The notes: a model not told the origin generated them from the letters alone. A stretch of 64,000 nt of DNA from Ctena decussata (GCA_963989385.1 OZ022499.1:47047757-47111756); one strand, 5' to 3'. Positions 11,401 to 24,551 are shown, counted from the stretch's first letter. Program-made: numbers and translations.

Positions 11401-12339
11401 TTTCTAGTTCAGTGGCGGTAAGGTTTATTCACTGAATAAGGGATGTCACACCTGTCTGATTTAGCATACTATGCATGTGCAATCAATGCACTGTTCAAAA
11501 TCTCTTACCTGGCTAATTGTGCGTAAATACATGCTTAGAAGCCATGCATCCTATGACTCCTTAAAAAGGCCAAATTCTGAACTTCAAGATTCCAATGCTA
11601 ATACTCTACTGTTGAAATATTTGAACTGGTTTCTTAACTAAAACTAGATATTTGTGGAAACTGGACCTAAAGACAGCTATTCAGAAGACCTTGAATAAAG
11701 GACTTATGCAATACTGAAGGTCTTGAGAAACAGTTTTCAAACTATTTATAGGAACTCGCCATGGCAGTATAGGCTTTGCAGAACTGATGCTTATCAATAT
11801 ATCTCTTTGCATAGACTTCATTGGATTCTGATATCTTTCCCTCTTCATCTTAATCATTTTACTGTTTACCATGTACATGCATATACTTGGATTTTTACTC
11901 AAAGTGATATAAAAACACAGGTGTGAATGTGGTCTTACAAGCAAATAAAGTTCCAAAATGATCTGTAAAACTTGCACCACCTCACTAAATATTGGGACAG
12001 GAATGTCTGGGCAAACACTGTAGACCAAGACCAGACTGTTCAGGGACAGCAATAGTATTTCCCATTCTGCCAGCACCTTTGTGCCAAATTGATGATAGTC
12101 AAATCAGTGAAGCTTCTTGTAAAATCAACTTAATTTAGGTTTACAATGGCATCTGCTGCAGAGATAGCTTCTGTCAATATTAAAGCTGCTATGATAAGCT
12201 ATTATGTCAGGCATAAGCAGTCAGCTGTAGCAGAATAGGTTTAAATTGTGCTAAAATGGGCAGTCAACCTTAGCAAAAAGTGGACTTGGCAGTTCAGCAT
12301 CAGACCTGTTCTTAAAATTTGTATAAGAGCTATAGCATT
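11401..12339. other. single-copy, probably intronic or flanking DNA
   Basis: No repeat family is recognisable. On the minus strand 12076-11681 is the longest open frame of the window (131 codons). It could be entered from an AAAG acceptor and has a GTAAGA donor near 11937, but its peptide does not resemble the missing C-terminus of the gene, so I do not call it. Confidence 0.4.
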
Positions 12340-12737
12340 CTGCCATATAATAGCAAAAGGAAGCAAATTTGACCTTACCGTAAAAAGGTCAAGGTCACCC
12401 AAGGTCATAATTTGAACAATCTTGGTAGTACTCACGTACCCAATGCTACATACCAAGTTTCAAGGCCATCGGCCTATTGGTTCTGGAGAAGAAGATCTTT
12501 TTAGGTTTTTAACATATATGGGCATGGTGGCCATGTTGGTCATGTGACCAGGATCGTTTGAACAACTTTCATTTCTAAGACACCAGGAGGCTACATATTT
12601 GGTTGCAATCGGCCCAGCAGTTTCAGAGGAGAAGTTTTTTTTAAATGTTTGATGGACGATGGATGGAAGGACAAAGACCAAGGAGCCTGCCTATCCTATA
12701 AGCTCCCCAGGAGCCTTTGCCTCACGTGAGCTACAAA
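12340..12737 (+). mobile_element. left-truncated family A element, single monomer
   Basis: One monomer (TTGACCTTACCGTAAAAAGG, CATATATGGGCATGGTGG, GGCCCAGCAGTTTCAGAGG) is followed by a degenerate GATGGACGATGG tract and the palindrome CTCCCCAGGAGCC with CACGTGAGCTACAAA. It has no AACAAG start and its end is decayed. It stops about 100 bp from the 12839-13014 exon. Confidence 0.7.
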
Positions 12738-12838
12738 TGGAACAGAAATTATCTCAAAATTGTAAAAAGGGACCCCCCCACCACCACCACACACAAACAC
12801 CATTACTGAAGAGACAGTAGTAGAATTTCTTTACTTAC

Positions 12839-13014
12839 AGGAGATCTTGTCATTGGTGGTATAGTTGGAGTAGCCAAGGCTATAACATCTAGGAAACCCT
12901 CTTTGGAGTTACCCATTAAAATGAGCACCAGCCAGGAATTGCCATTAGGGGCAAGGGATAAAAGACCAATTCTATCATGTTTAAAAACACATCCATCCAG
13001 ATGTATAGTGCTGC
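12839..13014 (-). CDS. exon h (last recognised) of the hydrolase-like gene
   Basis: The exon is 176 nt. The acceptor is TATTTTGCAG and the donor is CCT then GTAAGT. It enters in phase 1 and leaves in phase 0. It completes a glycine with the previous exon and codes 58 residues, including STIHLDGCVFKHDRIG, LLSLAPNGNSWLVLI and ATPTIPPMTRSP. The hydrophobic run around NSWLVLILMG looks like a buried beta strand rather than a membrane helix, because charged residues flank it closely. In the presumed family this segment ends in proline-rich text and should be followed by a final exon with a GG..A.G(F/Y)W-type ending, which I could not find at lower coordinates. Confidence 0.82.
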
Positions 13015-13698
13015 CTGCAAAATAGACAAAACATATGTATGAACCTCTGGTTTAAAATAAATAATAGACAAGTTGCCGGATGGGTAACGATCACTGAGAC
13101 ACCTGAATTCTAGCATTATCCTGTGGAGGCAATTGTTTTTGAGAATAAAAATTTCGAACTTGTTCATGATTTTATGCCTATCCCACATGGTCATCTGCAA
13201 GTTTTCAGAAGATCCAATTTAAAACAAATGGGCTATGCCTGTGACAAGGTCAAACATGGGCTATTCAAACGCTCAAGGGCAAGTAACTATACTGAAAAAT
13301 GGCTGAGTTTGAACTTGTCTGAACTTTTACACCTGTCCTGGTTATTAGCAACTTTGATCAAGCTCAAATGCTATGCCCAGGACAACATTTTCCCCATGTA
13401 AGTCAATGGAAAAATCTTCTGGTCTTCAAGAGCAAGTAACTCTGAAGTGAATGTTTAGATCTGGCCCAAATTCAAACTTGTGCAAGATTCTATGCATATT
13501 CTGGTTATCTGCAAGTTTCATAAAGATCCAATTAAAGATAAATGGGTGATGCCCAAGACAAGGTCACATATGGGCTATTTAAGCAATAAAGGGCGATAAA
13601 CTCTTAGGTAAATTGTAAAAATTGTCCAAATTTCAAACTCGTCTTGAGATTTTATTACTGTCCTTGTTACTGGCAAGTCTGATGACGTTTCAATAAAA
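13015..13698 (+). repeat. decayed array of the ~170 bp monomer seen at 37-345
   Basis: CAAACGCTCAAGGGCAAGTA, TCTGCAAGTTT(C/T) and AAGATCCAATTAAA recur with a period of about 170 bp between 13120 and 13690. The units match the monomers at 1060-1430 but are more diverged. The first ~100 bp next to the exon is single copy. No terminal palindrome is seen. Confidence 0.6.
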
Positions 13699-16600
13699 AA
13701 CTAGAGATGGCAGTAAGCATGGCTTACCAAATACCCCCCGCGTTTAACATTTAGGCATGCAGCTTTGTCATTTAAGTTTTACATTTACACAGCATACATG
13801 TTATGTCAACTACAACTGCACATCTATATACCAATATGTGTTCACATATTTAATATCAGTCAAACGATTTTTAGGAGAAGTAGCGACAACAAAGCTGGAA
13901 AACCCTTTTGAGAAAAACAGAGCAATATGTGCCAACTCTTTCCTTCTACTGTATCTGTGCATCAAATCTGAACAAAATGGAAGAGAAAATGGCCTATAAA
14001 AACTTCAAAATAGGGCAAAACATATAAACAAGAGGTCCATGATGGACCTAAATCGCTCACCTGAGTTATGATGAAATAACATGGAAGATCATCTATTTGA
14101 TGAAGGTTCAATTGGAGCAGTTTTGCACTTTCTAATCTATATTCTGACAAAGTTTCATTTAGACAGGATCAAAACTGTGCCCTCTAGAGTGTACACAATG
14201 TTTTTCTAAGATCTGATCTGACAATCTAGTTTTTGGTCAGACATTATTCAGTTTCAAACTTGGCCTACATTTCATGAAGATACACATTCTGACAAAGTTT
14301 CATGAAGATTCAATGCAAAATAAAGCCATAATTGTGTACACAAGGCTTTTCTATGATTTGACCTAGTGACCTACCGGTAGTTTTTGACCCGACAATACCC
14401 AGTTCCAAACTCAGTTCCTAAATTGGCCTAGATTTCATTAAGATAATCATTCTGACAAAGTTTCATGAATATTGAACCAAAACTGTGCACTCTAGAGTAT
14501 ACACAATGTTATTCTAAGGTTTGACCTAGTGACCTAGGTTTTGATCCAACATGACCCAGTTGCACCCTTGGTCTAGATTTGTTGGAGATAAACATTTTGA
14601 CAAAGTTTCATGAACATTGGAACAAAACTGTAACCTCTAGACCATTCACATGGTTTTTCTAAGATCTGACCTAGTGACCTAGTTTGACCTGACATGGTCC
14701 AGTTTCAAATTTGGTCTAGATTTTATAAAGATAAGCATTCTGACAAAGTTTCGTGAAGATTGACTCATAACTGTGCCCTCTAGAGTGTACACATGGTATT
14801 TCTAAGATTTGACCTAGTGACCTAGTTTTTGACCCTACATGACTCAGTTTCAATCTTGGCCTAGATTGTATATGGATAAATATTCTGACACAGTTTCATG
14901 AAGATTGGATCATAACTGTGCCCTCTAGAGAGTACACAAGGTTTTTCTAAGATTTGACCTAGTGACCTAGTTTTTGACCCTACATGACTTAGTTTCAATC
15001 TTGTCCTAGATTGTATAAGGATAAACATTCAGACAAAGTTTCATGAAGATTGGATCATAACTGTGCCCTCTAGAGTGTACACAATGTTTTTCTAAGATTT
15101 GACCTACTGACATAGTTTTTGACCCCACATGACCCAGTTTCAAACTTGGTCTAGATTTCATTAAGATATATATTCTGACAAAGTTTCACGATAAATGGGT
15201 CAAAACTGTGCCCTCGGTGTCATTCTAAGATTTATTTCTATTTTTAGCTCTGGCGGCCATTTTGTTCAACAGAGTGGAACCGTTTTAGCAATTTTGGTTC
15301 AGGGCCATGAGTCGACATTTCTGTGAAATTATTTCAAAATCCAGCCATTGGCTTGAGAGGAGATGCCGTTTAAAGGTTTTTCTATTTTTAGATTTCTATT
15401 TTTAGCTCTGGCGGCCATTTTGTTCACCGGTGTGGAACCGTTTTAGCAATTTTGGTTCAGAGCCATGAGTCAAACATTTCTGTTAATTTTTTTTATAATC
15501 GATCCATTGGCTTCAGAGGAGATGTCGTTTAAAGGTTTTTCTATTTTTAGCTCTGGCGGCCATTTTGTTCAGCGGAGCGGAACCATTTTAGCAATTTTGG
15601 TTCAGGGCTATAACAGAAACATTTGTGTGAAATTATTTTTTATTGAAATTGGCCTACTGGTCTAGGAGGAGAGGTCGTTTGAAGTAATTGTTGACGACGG
15701 ACAGACGGACGGACGGACGGATGACGGACAAATTTCGATCACAATAGCTCACCTTGAGCACTTCGTGCTCAGGTGAGCTAAAAAGGGGGCATAACCCATG
15801 CAAAAAAAGTTAATGCACATCTTCATACCAATATGTGTTCGCATACTTAATTTCAAGAAAATCTGTCAATTGGTCTTGGAGTAGTAGCAATAACAAACTC
15901 TTCTTACGAAGACTCCAAAGGGACATAACTCAGGAGGGAAACCTTTCCGAAAAACTGAACAATATGTATCAGCTCTTTTCATATGCTGCATCTAGTAACC
16001 CAATGTGAATAAAATGGAAGCGAAAAAGGCAAAAACCCTATAAAATAGGGCAAAAAATATCAAAAAGGGGCATAACTCAGGCAAAAAGGGGCAGAATTAA
16101 AAATCAAAACCCTAATGCACATCTTCATACCAATATCTGTTCACATACTTAATTTCAAGAAAATCCGTCAAACCATCTAGGAGGAGTTGTGATAACAAAC
16201 TTATTTCACGAAAAATACAAAGGGGCATAACTCTGCAATAAAAACCTTCCAGGAAAAATTGAAAAATATGTATCCACTATTTTCTTACGCTGCATCAATG
16301 GACAAAATTTGAAACTAATTGGAGCAAATTTTATGCAAAAACCCTATAAAATAGGGCAAAAAATATCAAGAAGGGGCATAACTCAGGCAAAAAGGGGCAG
16401 AATTTAAAACCAAAACCCTAATGCACATCTTCAACCAATATGTGCTCACATACTTAATTTCAAGAAAATCCGTCAAACCAACTAGGAGGAGTTGCGATAA
16501 ACTTTTTCTACGGAAAATACAAAGGGGCATAACTCCGCAATAAAAACCTTCCAGGAAAAACTGAAAAATACATATCAACTATTTTCTTATGCTGCATCAA

Positions 16601-17329
16601 TGGACAAAATTTGAAACCAATTGGAGCAAATTTAATGCAAAAATTCTATGAAATAGGGCAAAAAATATCAAAAAGGGGCATAACTCAGGCAAAACGGGGC
16701 AGAATTTGAAACCAAAACCCTAATGCACATCGACATATGATTATCTGTTCACACACTTAATTTCAAGAAAATCCGTCAAACCATCTAGGAGGAGTTGCGA
16801 TAACAAACTTTTTCTACAGAAAATACAAAGGGGCATAACTCCGCAATAAAAACCTTCCAGGAAAAACTGAAAAATACGAATCAACTATTTTCTTATGCTG
16901 CATCAATGGACAAAATTTGAAACAAATTGGAGCTAATTTAATGCAAAAAACCCTATAAAATAGGGCAAAAAATATCAAAAAGGGGCATAACTCAAACAAA
17001 AAGGGACAGAATCTAAAACCAAAACCCAAATGCACATCTTCATACCAATATGTGTTCACATACTTAATTTCAAGAAAATCCGTCAAACCATCTAGGAGGA
17101 GTTGCGATAACAAACTTTTTCTACGGAAAATACAAAGGGGCATAACTCCGCAATAAAAACCTTCCAGGAAAAATTGAAAAATATGTATCAACTATTTTCT
17201 TATGCTGCATCCCTGGATAAAATTTGAAACAAATCAGAGCAAATTTAAAGTGTTGCGGACGGACGGACGGAAGGACAACGTCAAAACAGTATACCCCCCA
17301 CAAACACAGTTTGCGGGGGGGTATAATAA
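13699..17329 (+). mobile_element. family D element, interrupted by a family A element
   Basis: It starts AACTAGAGATGGCAG, the hairpin GTAAGCATGGCTTAC and AAATACCCCCCGCG. It ends with CGGACGGACGG (17240-17255), GTATACCCCCCACAAACACAG and TTTGCGGGGGGGTATAATAA. ATACCCCCC at the start and GGGGGGTAT at the end are complementary. Monomers of ~308 bp share AAAGGGGCATAACTC, AATCCGTCAAACCATCTAGG and TTTTCTTATGCTGCATC; units start near 16030, 16341, 16650 and 16959. The insertion at 14027-15784 splits it, and the text rejoins across the gap. Confidence 0.85.
14027..15784 (+). mobile_element. family A element nested in family D
   Basis: It starts AACAAGAGGTCCATGATGG with GCTCACCTGAG and ends CTTCGTGCTCAGGTGAGCTAAAAA after a GACGGACAGACGG tract. 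Two monomer types follow each other. First come ~150 bp units with ATTTGACCTAGTGACCTAG, then units with AGCTCTGGCGGCCATTTTG. It is a close relative of 2042-8535 without the foldback insertion. The flanks CATATA and AAAAGGGGGC rejoin to match the uninterrupted D monomer, so the target was an A-run. Confidence 0.88.
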
Positions 17330-17908
17330 AGTTGCTATACCTGAGACATAGTCAATAATGGGCTAATTAAACACTCTAGAGCAAGTAAATCGAAGGCAAA
17401 ATGACTAATACAAAAAATATCAAAAAGGGGCATAACTCAGGCAAAAAGGGGCAGAATCTAAAACCAAAACCCTAATGCACATCTACATACCAATATGTGT
17501 TCACATACTTAATTTCAAGAAAGTCCGTCAAACCATCTAGGAGGAGTTGCGATAACAAACTTTTTCTACGGAAAATACAAAGGGGCATAACTACGCAATA
17601 AAAACCTTCCAGGAATAACTGAAAAATACGTATCAACTATTTTCTTATGCTGCATCCCTGGATAAAATTTGAAACAAATCGGAGCAAATTTAAAGTGTTG
17701 CAGCCGGCCGGATGGAAGGACAACGTCAAAACAGTATACCCCCAACAAACACAGTTTGCGGGGGGTATAATAAAGTTGCTTTACCTGAGACATAGTCAAT
17801 AATGGGCTAATTAAGCACTCTAGAGCAAGTAAATTGAAGGCAAAATGACTAATACAAGAGTTTATGCCTGTACTGGTTATCTGTAAAATTGATCAAGTTC
17901 CAAGAAGA
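17330..17908 (+). repeat. tandem duplication of the family D end and its flank
   Basis: Roughly 16985-17410 is repeated as 17411-17855. A second D end appears near 17715-17770 (TATACCCCCAACAAACACAG, then TTTGCGGGGGGTATAATAA). The flanking text CTGAGACATAGTCAATAATG is also duplicated (17340 and 17782). Because the outside flank is copied too, this looks like a local duplication and not a second insertion. The last 50 bp resembles the 13.1-13.7 kb monomers. Confidence 0.7.
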
Positions 17909-19468
17909 AACAAGAGGACCAGTGGTCCTGTAGCTCACCTGAGTCCATTCAGCCTCAGTGCTCTAGGGTAAGTTACTCTAAGGCAAATTGTACAATATGG
18001 TCTCATGTAAATTGCATCTGAGATTTTATGCTTGTCGATGGCATTTCCATATCACAGAGTCTCATAGCAATGGAAAAATGCAATTTTTCAGCTTTTCCCA
18101 TTCAAAAGCCTTACAGAAAAAAATTGACCTTGTCCTTAAAATAGATCAAGGTCAATCCAAGGTCATCATTTTATACATTTTGTAGTACTAGAGTCCAAGA
18201 TGATATACACCAAGTCTCAAAGCAATAGGCCCTGTGGATCTAGGAAAGAAGATTCTTTTATGTTTCACAGTGGCCATCTTGGTCATGTGACCTGGACCAA
18301 ATATATAAACTTTCTTTCCCCCTTTGCTTGAAGCTGCATATGAAATTAAACTGAAATTGGCCCAGTAGTTTCAAAGGAGAAGTCCTTTGAACATGTTGAC
18401 ACACAACGGACAAGTGACCTTTGGCCAAGGTCACAAAATGACCTTGACCTCTAGAATTATTAGGGATTGAAGTTGACTGCATTCCCATATCACAGTGCAT
18501 TATAGCAACAAATAATGCTCTTTCTCAGCTTTTCTCATTCAAATTTTCAAATGAAAATGTTGACAGGGAATCTCAGTGTCCTTGAACAAAGGTCTAAGAA
18601 TGACCTTGACCTAACCCAACATAATATCTTCATCTGATCATTCAGTTAACCATTTATACCAAATATTATACCTAAGACTTAAATAGTTTCTGAGAAATCG
18701 ACTGTTTAAGCATTTTCCCACACAAAAGCATAACATACATGGCATAGCATATAATAGGTCAAGGTCAACCGAAGGTCATCATTTGTATAAACTATGATGG
18801 GCTTGAATGCCCAATGCAACATACCAGGTTTCAAGGTCACAGGCCTTTCTGTTCTGAAGAAGAAGATTTTTGAAGGGTTTTCACCATTTATGGGCGTGGC
18901 GGCCATCTTGGTCATGTGACCCAGATACCCGAACAAACTTTCGTTCCCCCAACCTAGGTAGGCTCCATATGAAATATGGCTTCAATCGGCCCAGTGGTTT
19001 CAGAGGAGAAGATGTCTTAAATAGTTTCTGAGAAATCGACTGTTTAAGCATTTTCCCATACAAAAGCATAACATACATAGCATAGCATATAATAGGTCAA
19101 GGTCAACCGAAGGTCATCATTTGTATAAACTATGATGGGCTTGAATGCCCAATGCAACATACCAGGTTTCAAGGTCACAGGCCTTTCTGTTCTGAAGAAG
19201 AAGATTTTTGAAGAGTTTTCACCATTTATGGGCGTGGCGGCCATCTTGGTCATGTGACCCAGATACCCGAACAAACTTTCGTTCCCCCAACCTAGGTAGG
19301 CTCCATATGAAATATGGCTTCAATCGGCCCAGTGGTTTCAGAGGAGAAGATGTCTGAAAATGTTGACGACGGAAGGACGGACGACGGACATCAGACGACG
19401 GACAGATGACGGATGCCTGGCTATACTATAAGCTCACCTATGAGCCTAAAGGCTCAGGTGAGCTAATA
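17909..19468 (+). mobile_element. family A element ending 37 bp from an exon
   Basis: It starts AACAAGAGGACCAGTGGTCC with GTAGCTCACCTGAGTCC and ends CCTAAAGGCTCAGGTGAGCT AATAA after a GACGGACGACGG tract. Monomers carry the GGCGGCCATCTTGG/TCATGTGACC block near 18270, 18900 and 19237. One ~338 bp unit is directly duplicated (about 18687-19020 and 19025-19358) with few differences. The start is nearly identical to the start of 28851-31202. Confidence 0.85.
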
Positions 19469-19505
19469 AATACTGCAAAAATTCTTAACTTTTTAAATTC
19501 CATAC

Positions 19506-19592
19506 CTTTTATTTTTAGAGGAATCTTTGACATATATTTGTCTGTGTGTAAGTTTTCCACTGGACTTCCTAGTAGTATAGCGTTTTTACCAT
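19506..19592 (-). CDS. exon g of the hydrolase-like gene
   Basis: The exon is 87 nt. The acceptor is CTGTTTCTTCCAG, with a good pyrimidine tract, and the donor is AAAAG then GTATGG. Phase is 1 in and 1 out. It codes GKNAILLGSPVEN followed by LHTDKYMSKIPLKIK; the split codons give D at the start and G at the end. The NAILLGSPVEN block resembles the NLILIGGP..N block that I remember from bacterial relatives and is the best family marker in the window. A transposable element ends 37 bp into the following intron. Confidence 0.82.
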
Positions 19593-19732
19593 CTGGAAGA
19601 AACAGGTAGAGCATATCAATAAAAGCTTCAAAAACCGATTACCTCAACTCTTTACAATTGCTATATCTGATAATTTATTTCATCAAATATACTATGAATT
19701 GATGGATTTTGAAGTACAGTATTTGACAAAGA
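19593..19732. other. short intron flank
   Basis: About 140 bp of single-copy sequence separates the 19592 acceptor from the next element. Confidence 0.5.
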
Positions 19733-21815
19733 AACAAGAGGGCCATGAGGCCCTGAACCGCTCACCTGAGTATGGTGGCCATGTAGGTCATGTGACCTAG
19801 ACCGCTTGATAAATTTTGTTCCATCAGCCCCTGGAGGCTGTGTATGATATTTGGTTACAATTAGCCCTGTGGCTTTTGAGGAGACGTCTTAAATTGTCAA
19901 AATATGAGAGACATGGGTCAGAGGTCAAAAGATGACCTTGACCTCTTGTACCCGCAAATCTTTCATGTACTAAGACGACTGTATATACTAATTTTGAGGC
20001 CAAAATCTTCAAAACTTGCTATGAACTCTTATGTTCTACCATTTTCCCATACTTGACCTTGCCTTAAAAAAGGTCAAGGTCAGCCCAAGGTCATCGTTTG
20101 AACAACCTTGATAGTACTCAAGTACCTGATGCTATATACCAAGTTTCAAGGCCATCGATCACTTGGTTCTTGAGAAGGAAATTTGTAAAGGTTTTTGCCA
20201 CATATGGGCATGGCGGCCATGTTGGTCATGTGACCAAGACTGTTTGAACAAATTTTCGTTCCCTCGGCCCCTAGAGGCTCTGTATGAAATTTGGTTACAA
20301 TTGGCCCAGTGGCTTTTGAGGAGATGTGTGAAATTGTCACAATATGAGAGACCAGGGTCTAAGGTTAAAGAATGACCTTGACCTCTTGTACATACAAATT
20401 TTCATGTACTCATTAAGATAACTGTATATATCAATTTTCAGGTCTAAATCTTCAACAGTTTCCAAGAAATCTTATATTCTAGCATTTTCCCATATACAAG
20501 CTACAAAAAGCAAATTTGACCTTACCGTAAAAAAGGTCAAGGTCAACCCAAGGTCATAATTTGAACAATCTTGATAGTACTCAAGTACCTGATGCTACAT
20601 ACCAAGTTTCAAGGCCATCAGCCTATTGGTTCTGGAGAAGAAGATTTTTCTAGGTTTTTACCATATATGGGCATGGCGGCCATGTTGATCATGTGACTAG
20701 GACCTTTTAACAGATTTTCGTTCCCTCGGCCCCTGGAGGCTCCATATGAAATTTGGTTACAATTGGCCCAGTGGCTTTTGAGGAGATGTGTGAAATTGTC
20801 AAAATATGAGAGACCAGGGTCAAAGGTCAAACAACGACCTTGACCTCTTGTATGCATTAATTTTCATGTATTTATTAAGGTGACAGCATATACTAATTTT
20901 CAGGTAAAAATCTTCAACAGTTTCCAAGAAATCTTATGTTCTAGCGTTTTCCCATATAAAGGCTAGAGAAAGCAAATTTGACCTTACCGTAAAAAAGGTC
21001 AAGGTCAACCCAATGTCATAATTTCAATAATCTTGGTAGTACTCGTGTACTTAATGCTACATACCAAGTTTCAAGGCCATTGGCCTATTGGTTCTGGAGA
21101 AGAAGATTTTTCTTGGTTTTTTACCATATATGGGCGTGGCGGCCATGTTGGTCATGTGACCCAGTCCATTTGAACAAATTTTCGTTCCCCTGCCCCCTAG
21201 AGGCTCTGTATGAAATTTTGGTTACAATTGGCCCTGTGGCTTTTGAGGAGATGTGTGAAATTGTCAAAATATGAGAGACCAGGGTCAAAGTTCAAACGAT
21301 GACCTTGACCTCTTGTACGCATAAATTTTCGTGTACTCATTCAGATGACTGAATATACCAATTTTTAGGTCTAAATCTTCAACAGTTTTCAAGAAATCTT
21401 ATGTTCTAGCATTTTCCCATATAAAAGCTACAGAATGCAAATTTGACCTTACCGTAAAAAAGGTCAAGGTCAACCCAAGGTCATAATTTGAACAATCTTG
21501 GTAGTACTCGCGTACCCGATGCTACATACCAAGTTTCAAGGCCATCGGCCTATTGGTTCTGGAGAAGAAGATTTTTCTAGGTTTTTACCATAAATGGGCG
21601 TGGCAGCCATGTTGGTCATGTGACCAGGACCGTTTGAACAACTTTTCGTTCCTAAGTCCCCTAGAGGCTATATATGAAATTTGGTTACAATTGGCCCAGC
21701 GGTTTCAGAGGAGAAGTCGTTTGAAATTGTGGACGGACGGACGGACGACGGACGGACGACGGAGCCTTACCATCCTATAAGCTCCCCCGGAGCCGCTGGC
21801 TCAGGTGAGCTAAAA
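19733..21815 (+). mobile_element. family A element with four ~460 bp monomers
   Basis: It starts AACAAGAGGGCCATGAGGCC with CGCTCACCTGAGT and ends CCGCTGGCTCAGGTGAGCTAAAAA after CGGACGGACGGACGACGG. Monomers recur near 20214, 20674, 21139 and 21606 and hold TTGACCTTACCGTAAAAAAG, GGTCAAGGTCAACCCA, CAAGTTTCAAGGCCAT and GGCCATGTTGG with TCATGTGACC. Its start is the inverse of the end of 50682-52659. Confidence 0.88.
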
Positions 21816-22135
21816 ATGGCAACAAGAGCTCCACTGAGCGGGGCAATATACGCCCATTGGGGCTTAAGTTGGAAAGAAAAAAAGAGGTGAGAGAACTTTG
21901 TCAGTAGCTTAAATCTTCAATAATAACGCAGATATAAAACTACAAAACAAACAAAGCTAATATGAAATTCCTAGACAAAAATTACAAAGGGATATAATTC
22001 CATCAGAACTGCAAGCAGGGTTATGGTTCTTTTTCTCTGCATATCATCTGATATTTCTACAAACTTTCATGAAGAAATCTCAAAGGGTTTTCAAGATATG
22101 GAGCAAACACAAAACTAATCTGAAACTACTATATG

Positions 22136-24092
22136 AACAAGAGGCCCAAATGGGCCTGATATCGCTCACCTGGCTATTGTGCAACGGGACCATTCTGATA
22201 CAAAATTGGTCCAATTCCACTGAGACTTTCTCATTTTCACATTTTGTTACTTTTAGTAACAGAGGGCAACTTGCCTGGTCTTTATATATTTACTTTTGAA
22301 ACACCTCAATGTAAGAATCATTTTGCCACAAATTTCATCAAAATCCATTCAGGGGTTACTGAGATATTGCCAGTTTCTTTTTTGTGCTATTTTTAGTAAC
22401 CGCAGATGGCGGCCATCTTGGATTGCTAAAATGCAAAAAAACGAAAAGCCTTCATGCAAGGACCATTTTGACACAAATTTGGTCCAATTCCATTGAGATA
22501 ATTTTCACATTTTTCTATTTTTAGTAACAGAGGCAAATATGACTGGTCTACAGTTAGAAATTTTTGAAACATCTCAATGCAAGAATCATTTTGACGTAAA
22601 TTTCGTCAAAATCCATTCAGCGGTTACTGAGATATTGTCATTTTCATGTTTTGTGCTATTTTTAGTAATGGCAGATGGCGGCCATCTTGGAATGCCAAAA
22701 TGCAAAAAATCGAAAAAGCTTAATGAAAGGACCATTCTGACACAAAATTAATCCAATTCCATTGAGATTTTCTAATTTTCACAGTAACCGAGGCCAATGA
22801 CTGGTCTACAGTTAGACATTTTTGAAACATCTCAATGCAAGAATCACTTTGACACAAATTTCGTCAAAATCCATTCAGCGGTTACTGAGATATTGTCATT
22901 TTCATGTTTTGTGCTATTTTTAGTAACGGCAGATGGAGGCCATCTTGGAATGCTAAATTGCAATTAATCGAAACGACTTCATGCAAGGAATATTCTGACA
23001 CAAAACTGGTCCAATTCCATTCAAGGGTTCTTGAGTAATTGTCATTTTTATGTTTGTGCTATTTTTAGTAACACCAGATGGCGGCCATCTTTGAATGCCA
23101 AATTGCAATTAATCGAAACGGCTTCATGCAAGGAACATTCTGACACAAAATTGGTCCAATTCCATTCAAGGATTCTTGAGTAATTGTCATTTTTATGTTT
23201 GTGCTATTTTTAGTAACGGCCCCCATGGTGGCCATCTTGGATAGTCAACTGGCACAAAATTGAAATAATTCCATTCAAGAACCATTTCTGACCAAATCTG
23301 GTCAGAATTGGTTGCATTTTCTTTAGATATTGACATTTGAGCAAAATCGGCCATGTAAACGCTAAGTAGGTCACTGTGACCTAATTCCGCTATAGATTTT
23401 TTTTATTTTTATAATTTTTAATACGAAGGTCCCACTTATGTTCCATGCAAACTTTCAACCAAATATACCAAATGGTTCTGGAGAAGAAGTTGATTTTGTT
23501 GTTTTTGCTATTTTTAGTAACAGCAGCCATCTTGGATTCTTGACTTGACCCAATTTTACAATTTTGAAACCCTGCAGTCTGGTCATGCTCCATGTGAAAT
23601 TTGAGATCCATGGGCTCAGTGGTTTTAGAGAAGAAGTTGTTTGAAGTTGTTTAAATAGGTCATTTTTTGACATTGGCATTTGAGCAAAATTACACACATA
23701 AACAGAAAGTAGGTCACTGTGACAAAACTCCGCTACAGATTTTTTTCATTTTTACAATTTTGAATACCAATGTTTCACTGATGTTCCATGCCAAAATTCA
23801 GACAAATATACCCAGTGGTTCTGGAGAAGAAGTTTATTTTGTTGTTTTTGCTATTTTTAGTAACGGCGGCCATCTTGGATTTTCAACCTGACCCAATTTT
23901 ACAATTCTGAGACCCTGGAGTCAGGTCATGCTCCATGTGAAATTTGAGAACCATGGGACCAGTAGTTCTACAGAAGAAGATGTTTGAATATTTGTTTTTC
24001 GGTGTTGACGGACAAATTTTGTGACGACGCACGACGGACGCATTGGTATGACAATAGCTCACTATGGCCCTTCGGGCCAGGTGAGCTAAAAA
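22136..24092 (+). mobile_element. family A element (GCTCACCTGGC subtype) nested in E
   Basis: It starts AACAAGAGGCCCAAATGGGCC with TCGCTCACCTGGC and ends CCCTTCGGGCCAGGTGAGCTAAAAA. GCTCACCTGGC and GCCAGGTGAGC match exactly. Early monomers have AAATCCATTCAGCGGTTACT, TTGTGCTATTTTTAGTAAC and GATGGCGGCCATCTTGG. Late ones have GTAGGTCACTGTGACC and TGGTTCTGGAGAAGAAG. The 38462-39120 fragment starts the same way. Confidence 0.87.
23368..23382. promoter_or_regulatory. perfect estrogen-response-element palindrome in a monomer
   Basis: AGGTCACTGTGACCT is a perfect inverted repeat of AGGTCA with a 3 bp spacer. Its complement, AGGTCACAGTGACCT, equals the classic vitellogenin ERE core. It lies inside a repeat monomer. 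Receptor binding is inferred from the consensus only. Confidence 0.45.
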
Positions 24093-24551
24093 TGCAAAGG
24101 TGCGTAATTCCGTCAAAACTGAAAGTATGGTTCTTTTTCTCTGCACATTGTCTGATGATGCTTCATGTTTGTATAAACTTTTATGAAGAAATCTTATACG
24201 GTTATGTTACCTTTTGAACTTTGACCTCTAAGTGTGACCTTGACCTTTGTTGGACATTGTTGAAATACAAGTTCTGCATGTTGCCTCGATAAGGTGAACA
24301 TTTCACTCAAGTTTCAAAAATATCTTTCAAAGGGTAAGGAGATATGGAGCGGACACAAATTTAAAACAAAATTACAATATGAAAAATACAAAGGGACTTC
24401 CATCAAAACTGAGAATAGGGTTATGGTTCTTTTTTACTGCACATCATCTGATGGTGCTTTATATTTATACAAACTTTCATGAAGAAATCTTAAATGGTTT
24501 TCGAGATATGAAGCGGACACGAAGCTTATATGAAATTACTATATGAAAAAT

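Noticed and set aside
11681..12076. Longest open frame (131 codons, minus strand)
   Set aside because: No recognisable domain; splice borders are weak and the peptide does not look like the missing C-terminus. An open frame of this length is expected by chance in 64 kb read in six frames.
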